A DNA stretch of 64,000 bases from Mycolicibacterium litorale. GTDB taxonomy: Bacteria; Actinomycetota; Actinomycetes; Mycobacteriales; Mycobacteriaceae. The stretch covers positions 2,046,001 through 2,110,000 of the forward strand of contig NZ_AP022586.1 in assembly GCF_010731695.1 (NCBI RefSeq), in the 5' to 3' direction. Under the pieces are notes generated by a model. It was not told the DNA's origin. It worked only from the letters and a program-made list of their open reading frames with translations, and made no database searches. Each line of letters opens with the position of its first letter. Position 1 is the stretch's first letter. This document shows positions 54,099-64,000 of the stretch, piece after piece. The position numbers and the translations under genes were made by a program.

Positions 54099-55835
54099 TC
54101 AGTCCAGGATGCGCCGGGCGACGTTCGTGCTGACCAGGTCGAGGAGTTCGTCGCCGCGGCCGGCGAGGATCGTGCGGATCGCGTAGACGGTGAACCCCTT
54201 GGCCTGTTCGGCCGAGATCGCCGGTGGAATCGTGAGCTCCTGCCGGGCCACCACCACGTCGACGAGCGCGGGCCCGTCGTGCGCCAGGGCGTCGGCGATC
54301 GCCTGCTCGAGATCCCCGGGTTGCTCGACGCGGCGCCCGAACATCCCGAGCGCCTTCGCGACCGCGGCGAAGTCCGGGTTCTTCAGGTCGGTGGCGTAGT
54401 TGACCACACCGGCGGCCTTCATCTCCAGCTCGACGAAGTTCAGCGAGGAGTTGTTGTACACGATCACCTTGACCGGAAGATCGTTCTGCAACAACGTCAT
54501 CAGCTCGCCGAACAGCATCGCCAGCCCGCCGTCGCCGGCCAGCGCGATCACCTGCCGGCCCCGGTCGGCGGTCTGCGCGCCGATCGCGTGGGGCACCGCG
54601 CACGCCATCGTCCCGTGGGTGAACGAACCACTCAACCGCCGCCGGCCGTTCATCGTCAGATACCGCGCCGCCCAGATCGTCGGGGACCCGACGTCGAAGG
54701 TGAACACCGCGTCGTCGGCCGCGAGCCGGTTGACGACGCCGGCGACGTACTCCGGTCGGATCGGGGTGCGGTCGCGGTCGTTGACCGCCAGTGCGTCCAG
54801 CGACCGGCGGGTGCGCCGGTAGTGGTTCTGCGACCGGTCCAGATGGGTCCGGTCGGATTTCGCGGTGAGCAACGGGAGCAGCGCGGCGGCGGTGTCCTTC
54901 ACGGTGCCGACGAGCCCGAGGTCGACGGGAGTGCGCCTGCCGAGGTGGCTGCCGCGGATGTCGACCTGGATGACCCTGGCGTCCTCGGGATAGAACTGCG
55001 AGTACGGGAAGTCGGTGCCCAGCATCAGCAGCAGGTCGGCTTCCTTGATCGCCTTGTAGCCCGAGGCGTAGCCGAGCAGACCGGTCATCCCGACGTCGTA
55101 CGGGTTGTCGTATTCGAGGTGTTCCTTGCCGCGGAAGGCGTGCACGATCGGCGACTGCAGGGCCGCGGCGAGCCGCATCACCTCGGCGTGGGCGCCGGCG
55201 GTGCCGGCCCCGCCGAGGATCGTGACCCGCGACGCCGCGTTGAGCAGGTCCGCCGCGCGCCGCAGCGACGCGTCGTCGGGACGTATGACCGAGCGGCTGG
55301 CCACCACCGGCCGGTTGGTCCACCGCCCCGCAGGCAGGCGGCTCTGGAAGACCTCGCCGGGGACCACCACGACGGCCACCCCCGACTCCTCGACCGCGGC
55401 GCGCATGGCCATCTCGAAGATGCGGGGCGCCGACTCGGCGTTGCTGACCAGCTCGCAGTACACGCTGCACTCGCGGAACAGCTCCTGCGGATGGGTCTCC
55501 TGGAAGTACCCGGACCCGATCTCACCGATCGGGATGTGGGCGGCGACCGCGAGCACCGGCACCCGGGTGCGCTGCGCGTCGTACAGCCCGTTGATCAGAT
55601 GCAGGTTGCCGGGCCCGCAGCTGCCCGCACAGACGGCGAGCCGCCCCGTCAGCGCGGCGTCGGCGGTCGCCGCGAACGCCGCGGCCTCCTCGTGGCGGAC
55701 GTGCTCCCACGACATGCCCTCGGACCGGCGGATCGCGTCGGTGAAACCGTTGAGGCTGTCGCCGGGCAGCCCGTACACCCGGCGCACGCCGCTGGCCTGA
55801 AGTGTCGAGATGAGGTGCTGCGCAACGGTCGCCAC
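54099..55835 (-). CDS. ThDP-dependent pyruvate oxidase/dehydrogenase-like enzyme (PoxB type)
   Basis: 578 residues. ThDP-enzyme layout: N-terminal glutamate-containing block YGLPGDSLNGFTDAI...HEEAAAFAATADA, CGPGNLHLINGLYDA, a central FAD/ADP domain, and the C-terminal ThDP motif GDGGLAMLFGELMTLLQNDLPVKVIVYNN. It probably converts pyruvate to acetate and CO2 at the membrane. It lies 4 bases downstream of rel on the same strand. Confidence 0.9.
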   Translation of the reverse strand: MATVAQHLISTLQASGVRRVYGLPGDSLNGFTDAIRRSEGMSWEHVRHEEAAAFAATADAALTGRLAVCAGSCGPGNLHLINGLYDAQRTRVPVLAVAAHIPIGEIGSGYFQETHPQELFRECSVYCELVSNAESAPRIFEMAMRAAVEESGVAVVVVPGEVFQSRLPAGRWTNRPVVASRSVIRPDDASLRRAADLLNAASRVTILGGAGTAGAHAEVMRLAAALQSPIVHAFRGKEHLEYDNPYDVGMTGLLGYASGYKAIKEADLLLMLGTDFPYSQFYPEDARVIQVDIRGSHLGRRTPVDLGLVGTVKDTAAALLPLLTAKSDRTHLDRSQNHYRRTRRSLDALAVNDRDRTPIRPEYVAGVVNRLAADDAVFTFDVGSPTIWAARYLTMNGRRRLSGSFTHGTMACAVPHAIGAQTADRGRQVIALAGDGGLAMLFGELMTLLQNDLPVKVIVYNNSSLNFVELEMKAAGVVNYATDLKNPDFAAVAKALGMFGRRVEQPGDLEQAIADALAHDGPALVDVVVARQELTIPPAISAEQAKGFTVYAIRTILAGRGDELLDLVSTNVARRILD

Positions 55836-55838
55836 CGC

Positions 55839-58226
55839 TCAGGCCGCCGAGGTGACCCGGTAGACGTCGTAGACACCCTCGACGTTGCGCACCACCCGCA
55901 GCAGGTAGCCGAGGTGCTTGGGGTCACCCATCTCGAACGTGAACCGGCTGATCGCGACCCGGTCGTTGGAGGTGGTCACCGACGCCGACAGGATGTTGAC
56001 CTTCTCATCGGCGAGCACGCGGGTGACGTCGCTGAGCAGCCGGTGGCGGTCGAGGGCCTCCACCTGGATGGCCACCAGGAACACCGACGACGGCGACGGC
56101 GCCCACTCCACGTCGATGATCCGTTCGGCCTGCTCCTGCAGCGACTCGGCGTTCGTACAGTCGGTGCGGTGCACGCTGACCCCGCCACCGCGGGTGACGA
56201 ACCCCATGATCTGATCGCCCGGCACCGGGGTGCAGCACTTGGCCAGCTTCGTCAGCACGCCCGGCGCACCCGGCACCGACACGCCCGTGTCGTCGGTGCT
56301 GCGCTGCCGGATCGGCATGGTGGCCGGCGTGGACCGTTCGGCGAGCTCGTCCTCGGCGGCGTCGTCGCCGCCGAACTGTGCGAGCAGCCGCTGCACGACG
56401 TGGCGCGCCGAGACGTGCCCCTCCCCGACCGCGGTGTAGAGCGCGGAGACGTCGACGTAGCGCAGCTCCCGGGCCAGCGCGGACATCGACTCGGCGTTCA
56501 TCAAGCGCTGCAACGGAAGTCCGCCACGGCGCACCTCGCGGCCGATCGCGTCCTTCCCGGCTTCGAGCGCCTCTTCGCGGCGTTCCTTGGCGAACCACTG
56601 CCGGATCTTGGCTTTGGCGCGCGGGGACACCACGAAGGTCTGCCAGTCCCGCGACGGGCCTGCGCCCTGGGCCTTGGAGGTGAAGATCTCGACGACCTCA
56701 CCGTTTTCGAGTTTGCGCTCCAGCGCGACCAGCCGGCCGTTGACCCGGGCGCCGATACAGCGGTGGCCGACCTCGGTGTGCACGGCGTAGGCGAAGTCGA
56801 CCGGCGTCGACCCGGCCGGCAGCGTGATCACGTCACCCTTGGGGGTGAACACGAAGATCTCCTGCACGGCCAGGTCGTAGCGCAGCGACTCCAGGAACTC
56901 ACCGGGGTCGGCGGCCTCCCGCTGCCAGTCGAGGAGTTGGCGCATCCACGCCATGTCGTCGATCTCGGCGGCGGTGTGGCCGACCGGTGAACCGTTGCGG
57001 CCCTTGGCCTCCTTGTACCGCCAGTGCGCCGCGATGCCGTACTCGGCGGTGCGGTGCATGTCGCGGGTGCGGATCTGCACCTCCAGCGGTTTGCCCTCGG
57101 GCCCGACGACGGTGGTGTGCAGCGACTGGTAGACGCCGTAGCGCGGCTGGGCGATGTAGTCCTTGAACCGCCCCGCCATGGGCTGCCACAGCGAGTGCAC
57201 GACACCGACCGCCGCGTAGCAGTCGCGGATCTCGTCGCACAGGATCCGCACGCCCACCAGGTCGTGGATGTCGTCGAAGTCGCGCCCCTTGACGATCATC
57301 TTCTGGTAGATCGACCAGTAGTGCTTCGGCCGTCCCTCGACGGTGGCGTTGATCTTCGACTTCGTCAGCGTGTTGACGATCTCGGCGCGCACCTTGGCCA
57401 GGTAGGTGTCGCGCGACGGCGCCCGGTCGGCGACCAGGCGGACGATCTCGTCGTACTTCTTGGGGTGCAGGATCGCGAACGACAGGTCTTCGAGCTCCCA
57501 CTTGACGGTGGCCATACCGAGCCGATGAGCAAGGGGCGCAATAACTTCCAGCGTTTCGCGGGCCTTGCGGGCCTGCTTCTCCGGCGGCAGGAACCGCATC
57601 GTGCGCATGTTGTGCAGCCGGTCTGCGACCTTGATCACCAGCACCCGAGGATCGCGCGCCATCGCGATGATCATCTTGCGGATCGTCTCGCCCTCGGCGG
57701 CGGTGCCGAGCGCAACCTTGTCGAGTTTGGTGACGCCGTCGACCAGATGGCCGACCTCGGCGCCGAATTCGGCGGTCAGCGCCTCGAGGGTGTATCCGGT
57801 GTCCTCGACGGTGTCGTGCAGCAGCGCGGCGATCAGCGTGGTGGTGTCCATCCCCAGTTCGGCGAGGATGTTGGCGACGGCCAGCGGATGGGTGATGTAC
57901 GGATCACCGGAGCGGCGCATCTGGTCGGCGTGGCGCTGCTCGGCGACCTCGTAGGCGCGCTGCAACAGCGTCAGATCGGCCTTGGGGTAGAACTCCTTGT
58001 GCACCGCGACCAGCGGTTCGAGCACGGGGTTGACCGCGCTGCGCTGGGCGGTCATCCGGCGGGCCAGCCGCGCCCGCACGCGCCGCGACGCACTCGACGA
58101 CGTCTTCGGCGCTTCAGTCTTCGGCGCATCGGTCTTGGGCGCGTCGGCGGGCCCCTGCGAATCGGGGAGGTCGGCGATCGGCAGCGGCGCGGTGACCGGA
58201 CCGGCGGTGGTCGTGTCGTCAGCCAT
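55839..58226 (-). CDS. rel: Bifunctional (p)ppGpp synthetase/hydrolase Rel
   Basis: 795 residues. HD hydrolase domain (about residues 85-230; [16 protein letters not shown]), synthetase domain (about 290-400; [31 protein letters not shown]), TGS domain ([26 protein letters not shown]), and C-terminal ACT domain. It makes and degrades the stringent-response alarmone. The N-terminus carries three tandem APKT-type repeats ([15 protein letters not shown], residues ~28-42). It follows apt by 39 bases. Confidence 0.96.
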   Translation of the reverse strand: MADDTTTAGPVTAPLPIADLPDSQGPADAPKTDAPKTEAPKTSSSASRRVRARLARRMTAQRSAVNPVLEPLVAVHKEFYPKADLTLLQRAYEVAEQRHADQMRRSGDPYITHPLAVANILAELGMDTTTLIAALLHDTVEDTGYTLEALTAEFGAEVGHLVDGVTKLDKVALGTAAEGETIRKMIIAMARDPRVLVIKVADRLHNMRTMRFLPPEKQARKARETLEVIAPLAHRLGMATVKWELEDLSFAILHPKKYDEIVRLVADRAPSRDTYLAKVRAEIVNTLTKSKINATVEGRPKHYWSIYQKMIVKGRDFDDIHDLVGVRILCDEIRDCYAAVGVVHSLWQPMAGRFKDYIAQPRYGVYQSLHTTVVGPEGKPLEVQIRTRDMHRTAEYGIAAHWRYKEAKGRNGSPVGHTAAEIDDMAWMRQLLDWQREAADPGEFLESLRYDLAVQEIFVFTPKGDVITLPAGSTPVDFAYAVHTEVGHRCIGARVNGRLVALERKLENGEVVEIFTSKAQGAGPSRDWQTFVVSPRAKAKIRQWFAKERREEALEAGKDAIGREVRRGGLPLQRLMNAESMSALARELRYVDVSALYTAVGEGHVSARHVVQRLLAQFGGDDAAEDELAERSTPATMPIRQRSTDDTGVSVPGAPGVLTKLAKCCTPVPGDQIMGFVTRGGGVSVHRTDCTNAESLQEQAERIIDVEWAPSPSSVFLVAIQVEALDRHRLLSDVTRVLADEKVNILSASVTTSNDRVAISRFTFEMGDPKHLGYLLRVVRNVEGVYDVYRVTSAA

Positions 58227-58265
58227 CAGTTCACCTCCTCGTCCGTGCAGATTCGAGGATATCCC

Positions 58266-58790
58266 TCAGACGGTGTAGAGGCTGCTGACCGGTAGCGGCT
58301 GCACCACGTCGCGGCCGTGCAGGGCGGTCAGCTCCAGCACCACCGCGGCGTTGCGCACGGTGGCCCCGCCGCTGGTGAGCAGGCGATTCGTAGCCGCGAC
58401 CGTACCGCCGGTGGCCAGCACGTCGTCGATGATCACGACGGTGCGCCCGGCGATGTCGAGCCCGTCGGCGGGGATCTCCAGCGTGGCCGAACCGTATTCG
58501 AGGTCGTAGGTCTGCGAGTGCACCGGCGGCGGCAACTTGCCGCCCTTGCGCACCGCCAGGACCCCGGTGCCCAGCCGCAGCGCCACCGCGGCGCCCAGCA
58601 GGAAGCCGCGAGCGTCGATGCCCGCCACCAGGTCGGCCCCCTCGGCGGTCTCGGCGAGCGCGTCGGTGACGGCCGCCAGGCCCGCGGAGTCGGCGAGCAG
58701 GGGCGTCAGATCCTTGAACTGGACGCCTGGTTCGGGGAAGTCGGGCACCTCGCGCATGAGAGATTCGATCACCTGCGAGATGTCGGTCAC
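58266..58790 (-). CDS. apt: Adenine phosphoribosyltransferase
   Basis: 174 residues from GTG 58790. PRPP-binding motif [13 protein letters not shown] and the base region [16 protein letters not shown]. It salvages adenine to AMP. It starts within the stop of the lipoprotein gene (GTGA) and precedes rel. The frame runs upstream through that gene but is not coding there. Confidence 0.93.
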   Translation of the reverse strand: MTDISQVIESLMREVPDFPEPGVQFKDLTPLLADSAGLAAVTDALAETAEGADLVAGIDARGFLLGAAVALRLGTGVLAVRKGGKLPPPVHSQTYDLEYGSATLEIPADGLDIAGRTVVIIDDVLATGGTVAATNRLLTSGGATVRNAAVVLELTALHGRDVVQPLPVSSLYTV

Positions 58791-60430
58791 TGCGCCAACC
58801 TCCAACGGTCCATGTTCCAGCCGGCACCCCAGCGGGTCGGGTTGCTGCTGACCGCGTACATCTTCGACGAGGTGAGCAGCGTGCGCTGCTGACGGTACAG
58901 CGGCAGGGTCGGCATGTCGGCCCACAGCATCGGTGCGCCCTCCCCGAGCAACCGCGCGAGCTCCTTCGGGTCGGACGTGACGGCCAGCGCGTCGATGATG
59001 CCGTCGATGCGCGGGTTGGAGTAGCCGCTCAGGTTGTTGCCGTTTCCGGTGTGCAGTGCGTAGGCGTCGAGCGCCGACGACCCGGTGGAACCGCTGCCCG
59101 GCGCGCCGCCCGTGCCGGCGAGCAGGACGTCGATCTCGTTGGCGCGCAACGTGAGCGGTCCGACCGAGGGGCCGGCCGCGTCGACCACGGTGATGCCGGC
59201 CGGTGCGCAGGCCTTGGCGATGGCGCCGACCGTGGCGGCGAGCCGTGCGTTCGGGCTCTGGTAGCCGATCCGTACGGTCAGCGGCCGGTTCTGCAGGGAG
59301 TCGCGGGCGGCGCCGGGATTGGCCACGCCGAACGGGCCGGCCTCGGGGGTGGTCTCCGCGGCGCTGAAGGCGTCGTCGCCGACCGGGTTGAGCCGGGCGT
59401 TCGCGATCGGCACCTCGGCGTTGCGGGCGATGACGTCGCGCGGTGTGCAGAACGCCAGCGCACGCCGGGCCGGCGGGGCGGCCAGCGGCCCGCGGGGAGC
59501 GAAGATCAACTGCTCGATGCCCGCCGAGGCGCTGTCGGCGCGGACGTAGTCCTCCGGGAGGTTGAGGATCCCCGACGATCCGGCGGCGATGTCGACGACG
59601 TCGTAGGCGCCTTCGTTGACGCGTTCCTGGATGTCGGCGCCGCGCGGCCACACCGTGATCCGGTTCGTCACCGGCGGTGCGCCCCACCACTTGTCGTTGG
59701 CGACCAGCGTGACGGCGCCCTGCTCGGTCACCGACTCCAGCTTGTACGGACCCGACGACGGGAACTTCTTGACATCGGCGTCCGGAGTCAGGTTCCAGGT
59801 GGTGTTCCACGCCTCGGCGATGCGCTCGACCGCCGGCAGGTCGCCGCTCTGCAGCGCCCCGGTGACGTCCACGCCGAGCTCGTCGGCGATGACGTGCGAC
59901 GGCATCAGCGCGGTCGCGCTGAACAACTGCCCGAAGTCCACGAAGCCGCGGTCGGGCCGGAACGACACCCGGGCCCGCTTCTGGCCGGGTGCGCAGTCGA
60001 CCGACGCGATATCGCTGTAGCCGCCGCGGTTCGCGGCGTCGAACTGTGGGAAGCGCCCGGACTGCGACGCCCACGCCAGCACGAGGTCGTCGCAGGTCAC
60101 CGGCTTGCCGTCGGAGTAGACGGCCTTGTCGCTGACCTGGTAGTCGAGGACCAGCGGCGCACGGCCCACCACCGCGATGGTGCCGAAGTCGTGGTCGCCG
60201 ACGATCTGCCCTTCGGGACCGTGGTAGTTGAAGCCGGTCAGCACCCGGGCGAACGCCTGCGCTCCGCCGGAGGCCGCGCCCGCCACGGTGTTGGTGTTGT
60301 AGCTGACCAGCGCACCGTCGACGGCATAGTCCACCGACTCCGCGGCGCTGCCCCCGCAGGACGACAGCAGGGTGGCGGTCAGCGACGCGGCCACCGCCGC
60401 CACCGCGGCGCGTCGGATCCGTGGGGCCAC
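58787..60430 (-). CDS. ABC-type peptide/solute-binding lipoprotein
   Basis: 547 residues from GTG 60430. Signal peptide with lipobox LLSSC (lipid-modified Cys25) and an extracellular solute-binding family 5 fold ([39 protein letters not shown]). Substrate likely peptide or similar; no permease genes adjoin. It corresponds to Rv2585c. It lies 4 bases after the secF stop. Confidence 0.88.
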   Translation of the reverse strand: MAPRIRRAAVAAVAASLTATLLSSCGGSAAESVDYAVDGALVSYNTNTVAGAASGGAQAFARVLTGFNYHGPEGQIVGDHDFGTIAVVGRAPLVLDYQVSDKAVYSDGKPVTCDDLVLAWASQSGRFPQFDAANRGGYSDIASVDCAPGQKRARVSFRPDRGFVDFGQLFSATALMPSHVIADELGVDVTGALQSGDLPAVERIAEAWNTTWNLTPDADVKKFPSSGPYKLESVTEQGAVTLVANDKWWGAPPVTNRITVWPRGADIQERVNEGAYDVVDIAAGSSGILNLPEDYVRADSASAGIEQLIFAPRGPLAAPPARRALAFCTPRDVIARNAEVPIANARLNPVGDDAFSAAETTPEAGPFGVANPGAARDSLQNRPLTVRIGYQSPNARLAATVGAIAKACAPAGITVVDAAGPSVGPLTLRANEIDVLLAGTGGAPGSGSTGSSALDAYALHTGNGNNLSGYSNPRIDGIIDALAVTSDPKELARLLGEGAPMLWADMPTLPLYRQQRTLLTSSKMYAVSSNPTRWGAGWNMDRWRLAQ

Positions 60431-60434
60431 GGGC

Positions 60435-61712
60435 CTACCGGCCCCGGGGAGCGCGCTTACCCGTGGGGCGGCTGGGCCGGGAGGGTTTGGCGCCGGGCGC
60501 CGGCTTGGCGGCCGCGCTGGTGGGCCCGGGAGTCGACGGCGTCGACGCCGCCGACACCGTCTCCGGCTCGTCGCTGTCGGCATCGGCGGCATCGGCGGCC
60601 GCGGGGGTCGCGCCGGCCGCCTGGGCCGACCGGCCGCCGGGTTTGCGCCGGTTGAACACCCGGCGGTTGTGGTCGCGCACCAGCTGGGTGCGTTCACGCA
60701 GCGTCACCAGCAGCGGGGTGGCGAAGAAGATCGACGAGTAGGTTCCGACGATCACGCCGACCAGCTGGACGAGTGCCAGGTCCATCAGCGTGCCGACACC
60801 CAGCAGCCACACGGCGATGACCATCAGTGCGATGATCGGCAGCACCGAGATGAGGCTGGTGTTGATCGAGCGCATGAACGTCTGGTTCACCGCGAGGTTG
60901 GCCTGTTCGGCGAACGTGCGGCGGGTGGTGTGTTCGAAGCCGTGGGTGTTCTCCTCGACCTTGTCGAACACGATCACCGTGTCGTAGAGCGAGAAACCGA
61001 GGATGGTGAGCAGCCCGATCACGGTGGCGGGGCTGACCTCGAAGCCCACCAGCGAGTACACGCCGGCGGTGACGATCAGGTCGAAGAACAGCGTGGCCAT
61101 CGCCGCGATCGCCATCCACAGCTCGTAGCGCACGCCGATGTAGAGCGCGGCGAGGACCAGGAACACACCGAGCGCGATCAGCGCCTTGTCGGTGATCTGA
61201 CCACCCCACGTCTCGGACACCGCGGAGTCGCTGATGGCCTGTTCGCTGGGCTGCCCGTTCTCGCCCAGCGGCTTGAAGCGGTCGTAGAGCGCGGTGCGCA
61301 GCTCCGCGGCTTCGTCGTTGGACAGCGTCTCCGACCGGATCTGCACGGTCGCCGAATCGCCGCTGCCGACGGTGACCACCGACTCCGGCGCCTTGCCCAG
61401 GGTCTCGCTGAACACGGTCTCCACCTGGGTGACCTCGGCGTTGCCGTTGGCGCCCGCCACCGGCATCGAGACCTTGGTGCCACCTTCGAAGTCGATGCCG
61501 AAGGTGAAACCGCGGATCAGGATGCTGGCGAGCGCGATCAGCACGATCACGCCGCTGACGGCGTACCACATCTTGCGGCGCCCGATGACCTCGAAGGCGC
61601 CGGTGCCCGTGTAGAGCCGGACGAAGAAACCGTGCTTGGGCGCCGTCTCCGTGCCCACCGGCTCCACCGCGTCCGCGGTCTTGTCTTTAGCGGTCTTCGC
61701 TCTCGCCGCCAT
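60435..61712 (-). CDS. secF: Protein translocase subunit SecF
   Basis: 425 residues with six membrane helices and a large extracytoplasmic loop. SecF pattern: GRRKMWYAVSGVIVLIALASILIRGFTFGIDFEGGTKV, LLTILGFSLYDTVIVFDKVEEN, RSINTSLISVLPIIALM. The C-terminal tail is rich in Ala/Pro/Lys. With SecD it drives late steps of Sec export using the proton-motive force. It follows secD by 3 bases. Confidence 0.96.
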   Translation of the reverse strand: MAARAKTAKDKTADAVEPVGTETAPKHGFFVRLYTGTGAFEVIGRRKMWYAVSGVIVLIALASILIRGFTFGIDFEGGTKVSMPVAGANGNAEVTQVETVFSETLGKAPESVVTVGSGDSATVQIRSETLSNDEAAELRTALYDRFKPLGENGQPSEQAISDSAVSETWGGQITDKALIALGVFLVLAALYIGVRYELWMAIAAMATLFFDLIVTAGVYSLVGFEVSPATVIGLLTILGFSLYDTVIVFDKVEENTHGFEHTTRRTFAEQANLAVNQTFMRSINTSLISVLPIIALMVIAVWLLGVGTLMDLALVQLVGVIVGTYSSIFFATPLLVTLRERTQLVRDHNRRVFNRRKPGGRSAQAAGATPAAADAADADSDEPETVSAASTPSTPGPTSAAAKPAPGAKPSRPSRPTGKRAPRGR

Positions 61713-61715
61713 TGC

Positions 61716-63503
61716 CTATCCCCGTCCCGCGGTCGCGTGCGCGGCCGCCCGTCGTTCGCGCGCGATCTGCTGGACCGCGCCGAGGCCGTTGAACGCCGGC
61801 TTGGCCGCCCACGTCGTCTTCGACGCCAGGTAGACCAGCGGCCATGTCACCAGGAACACCACCACGACATCGAGGATCGTGGTCAACCCCAGCGTGAACG
61901 CGAAGCCCTTGACCTGGCCGACGGCCAGGAAGTACAGCACCGCCGCGGCCAGGAAGGTCACCGCGTTGCCGGACACGATCGTCTTACGCGCCCTGGCCCA
62001 ACCGCGTGGCACCGCCGAGCGGAACGACCGGCCTTCGCGGATCTCGTCCTTGATGCGTTCGAAGAACACCACGAACGAGTCCGCGGTGGTGCCGATACCG
62101 ATGATCAGACCGGCGATACCCGCGAGGTCGAGCGTGTAATTGATGTATCTGCCCAGCAGCACCAGGATCGCGAACACCATGGCCCCGGAGGCCACCAGCG
62201 ACAGGGCGATCAGCACGCCGAGCATGCGGTAGTAGAGCAGTGAGTACAGCAGCACCGCCGCGAGCCCCACCGCGCCGGCGATCAGACCGGCCTTGAGCGA
62301 AGCCAGCCCCAGCGTCGCCGACACCGTCTCGGCCTCGGACGATTCGAACGACAGCGGCAGCGAGCCGTACTTCAGCACGTTCGCGAGCTCACGCGCCGAA
62401 TCCGCGGTGAACCGACCGTTGATCTGGGTCCGCCCGCCCGGGATGGCCTCCTGGATCTCAGGGGCGCTGACCACGCGCGAATCCAGCGTGAACGCGGTCT
62501 GCGTGCCGACGTTGGCGGCGGTGAAATCCGCCCAGATCTTCGCGGCGTCGTCCTTGAACTCCAGGTCGACGATGTACTCGCCGCGCTGGTTGTCCAGCCC
62601 CGAGGATGCGTTCGCGATCTGCTCACCGTTGATGATCGACTTGTTCAGCAGATACACCGTCTGCCCGTCGGTCGAGCAGGTGATCAGCGGCAGGTTGGGG
62701 TCGTCGTTGCCCGCGAGCACGTCGTCCTCACCGCAGCGGGTGGCCTGGAACTGCAGTGCCAGCAGCTGGATCGACGGGTCGGTGCTCTGCCGCAACTGCT
62801 TCTCGTCGGCGATGCGCTGGGCCAGGTCGGCGCGCTCGTTCGGCACGGCCGGCGCCGGTGCGGGCGTCGGTGCGGGTGCGGCCGGACCGCCCGGCGCGGG
62901 CGCCGGCGGGGCGGGTGCGGGGGTGGGCTCGGTCGGCGACGGCGCCGGCTGCTGCGGATAGGGCCGGGGCTGAGGCGCCGGCTGGGTGCCCGCAGGCGGT
63001 GCCGCGGGCGGCGGTGCCTGACCCGGCTGGGCAGGCTGCGGCACCAGATCGGGCACCGCGGGGGCCTGGCCGGGTTGAGCGGGCTGGCCGGGCTGTTGAC
63101 CGCCCTGCTGTGCGGCAGGCTGGGCCTGCATGGCGTGTACGACCGGGCGGATGTACAGCCGTGCGGTCTGCCCGAGGTTGCGCGCCTCGTTGGTGTCGTT
63201 ACCCGGCACCGTGATCACCAGGTTGTCGCCGTCGACGACCACTTCGGACCCGGACACACCGAGCCCGTCGACGCGCGCGCTGATGATCTGCTGGGCCTGC
63301 GCCAGCGATTCCCGGGTCGGCGGTGAGCCGTCCGGGGTACGCGCGGTCAGGGTGACGCGGGTGCCGCCCTGCAGGTCGATACCCAGCTTCGGGTCGGCCT
63401 TCTTGTCACCGGTCAGGAAGACCAGGAGGAAGGCGCCGACCAGAAGTACCAGGAAGAGCGACAGATAGCGGGCAGGATGTACCGGCGCCGAAGACGATGC
63501 CAC
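61716..63503 (-). CDS. secD: Protein translocase subunit SecD
   Basis: 595 residues. Six helices, with [12 protein letters not shown] near residue 42, and [27 protein letters not shown] in the C-terminal membrane part. A ~90-residue Pro/Ala/Gln insert (about 128-220) lies in the first periplasmic domain. Partner of SecF. Confidence 0.96.
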   Translation of the reverse strand: MASSSAPVHPARYLSLFLVLLVGAFLLVFLTGDKKADPKLGIDLQGGTRVTLTARTPDGSPPTRESLAQAQQIISARVDGLGVSGSEVVVDGDNLVITVPGNDTNEARNLGQTARLYIRPVVHAMQAQPAAQQGGQQPGQPAQPGQAPAVPDLVPQPAQPGQAPPPAAPPAGTQPAPQPRPYPQQPAPSPTEPTPAPAPPAPAPGGPAAPAPTPAPAPAVPNERADLAQRIADEKQLRQSTDPSIQLLALQFQATRCGEDDVLAGNDDPNLPLITCSTDGQTVYLLNKSIINGEQIANASSGLDNQRGEYIVDLEFKDDAAKIWADFTAANVGTQTAFTLDSRVVSAPEIQEAIPGGRTQINGRFTADSARELANVLKYGSLPLSFESSEAETVSATLGLASLKAGLIAGAVGLAAVLLYSLLYYRMLGVLIALSLVASGAMVFAILVLLGRYINYTLDLAGIAGLIIGIGTTADSFVVFFERIKDEIREGRSFRSAVPRGWARARKTIVSGNAVTFLAAAVLYFLAVGQVKGFAFTLGLTTILDVVVVFLVTWPLVYLASKTTWAAKPAFNGLGAVQQIARERRAAAHATAGRG

Positions 63504-63591
63504 GTTGCTTGGGTCCCCTCGGAGTTCAGTTCGTCAGCACCGCAAAGGGTACGTGCGGCTGCTGAGGGTTTTGCTGTCAGTCCTCGTGTGG

Positions 63592-63957
63592 TCAGTCTCG
63601 CTTGGACCGGTCCGGGTCGGAAGTGGCATCGGCGACGGGGCTGTCGAAGATTTCGGTGGGCGCCTCGGTGGCGGACGAATCCTCGGCCTCGAGCTCGTCG
63701 GTCGCCTCGATGCGGTCCCGCACCGCGAGCTTCATCCAGGTGGTGACGACGCCGGGAGCGATCTCCAGATGGATGTCGTCGTCGGTGATGCCGGTGATGG
63801 TGCCCTCGAGGCCGGAGGTGGTGTGGATGCGGTCGCCGATCTGCAGCGAGTTGTGCAGGTCGATGGTGGCCTGCATGGCCTTCCGCTGGCGCCGCGACGC
63901 GAAGAACATGAACGCGCCGAGAATGATGAGCAGGGGTAGGAATACGACCAGATCCAT
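63592..63957 (-). CDS. yajC: Preprotein translocase subunit YajC
   Basis: 121 residues. Single N-terminal helix (LVVFLPLLIILGAFMFFASRRQRK) and the YajC cytoplasmic stretch LQIGDRIHTTSGLEGTITGITDDDIHLEIAPGVVTTWMK. Accessory to SecDF. It precedes secD by 88 bases on the same strand; a few dozen bases of unassigned sequence remain upstream to the window end. Confidence 0.94.
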   Translation of the reverse strand: MDLVVFLPLLIILGAFMFFASRRQRKAMQATIDLHNSLQIGDRIHTTSGLEGTITGITDDDIHLEIAPGVVTTWMKLAVRDRIEATDELEAEDSSATEAPTEIFDSPVADATSDPDRSKRD

Positions 63958-64000
63958 AAGAGCAGGCGTCTTTCGTCTCGATTGTTCGCGGTCACGGCGC

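Overview
The window is a high-GC actinobacterial chromosome segment, almost certainly from a fast-growing environmental mycobacterium (Mycolicibacterium type). The backbone runs aroE-mltG-ruvX-alaS, rarA, aspS, a Rv2578c-type radical SAM gene, hisS, a ppiB-type gene, rel, apt, secF, secD, yajC. As I remember it, this is the M. tuberculosis Rv2552c-Rv2588c order. GTG starts, 4-base ATGA/GTGA couplings and leaderless-looking promoters fit the genus. No tRNA, rRNA, CRISPR array, insertion sequence or prophage was seen.

Layout. 0-6.3 kb: a minus-strand housekeeping operon (alaS, ruvX, mltG, aroE) and three small genes. 6.4-12 kb: an accessory lipid cluster with a fatty acyl-AMP ligase, an MMPL exporter, an ICMT-type methyltransferase and a type III polyketide synthase, probably for a methylated phenolic lipid or alkylpyrone. 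12.2-13 kb: an ArsR/SRPBCC pair with a clear operator. 13-21.5 kb: rarA, DUF3097, then a coupled operon of ATP-grasp/alpha-E ligase, transglutaminase-like and zinc-metallopeptidase genes, and a DUF389 membrane protein. 21-27 kb: HxlR/thiolase, arr (rifampin ADP-ribosyltransferase) behind a rifamycin-associated element, a Ddn-like protein, aspS, a ketopantoate-reductase-like gene and an SRPBCC gene. 27-31.7 kb: an esterase and two metallopeptidase-like genes plus a DinB-fold gene.

31.7-42 kb is a catabolic island. A TetR-flavoprotein-SDR operon has a 27-bp palindrome abutting its first start codon. It is followed by a 13E12/HNH gene, a TesB thioesterase, and a TetR reading frame that runs without a stop into an amidohydrolase and then two acyl-CoA dehydrogenases. 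42-44 kb: the SOS-box-controlled radical SAM gene, a cold-shock gene, two very short candidate ORFs and an MmpS-like secreted protein. 44.2-49 kb: the complete urea transporter urtABCDE. 49-64 kb: an alcohol dehydrogenase, hisS with a metallo-beta-lactamase-fold gene, two tandem cyclophilins, a PoxB-like enzyme, and the minus-strand operon yajC-secD-secF-lipoprotein-apt-rel.

The most useful observations are the RAE in front of arr, the TetR-amidohydrolase in-frame junction carrying an internal operator, the ATP-grasp/transglutaminase/peptidase operon, the type III PKS lipid cluster and the two untracked micro-ORFs beside cspA. No stretch longer than about 300 bases lacks a gene call. The largest gaps (about 6288-6552, 11977-12209 and 44049-44228) hold only promoter or terminator material. 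Database identities were recalled from memory and none was searched.
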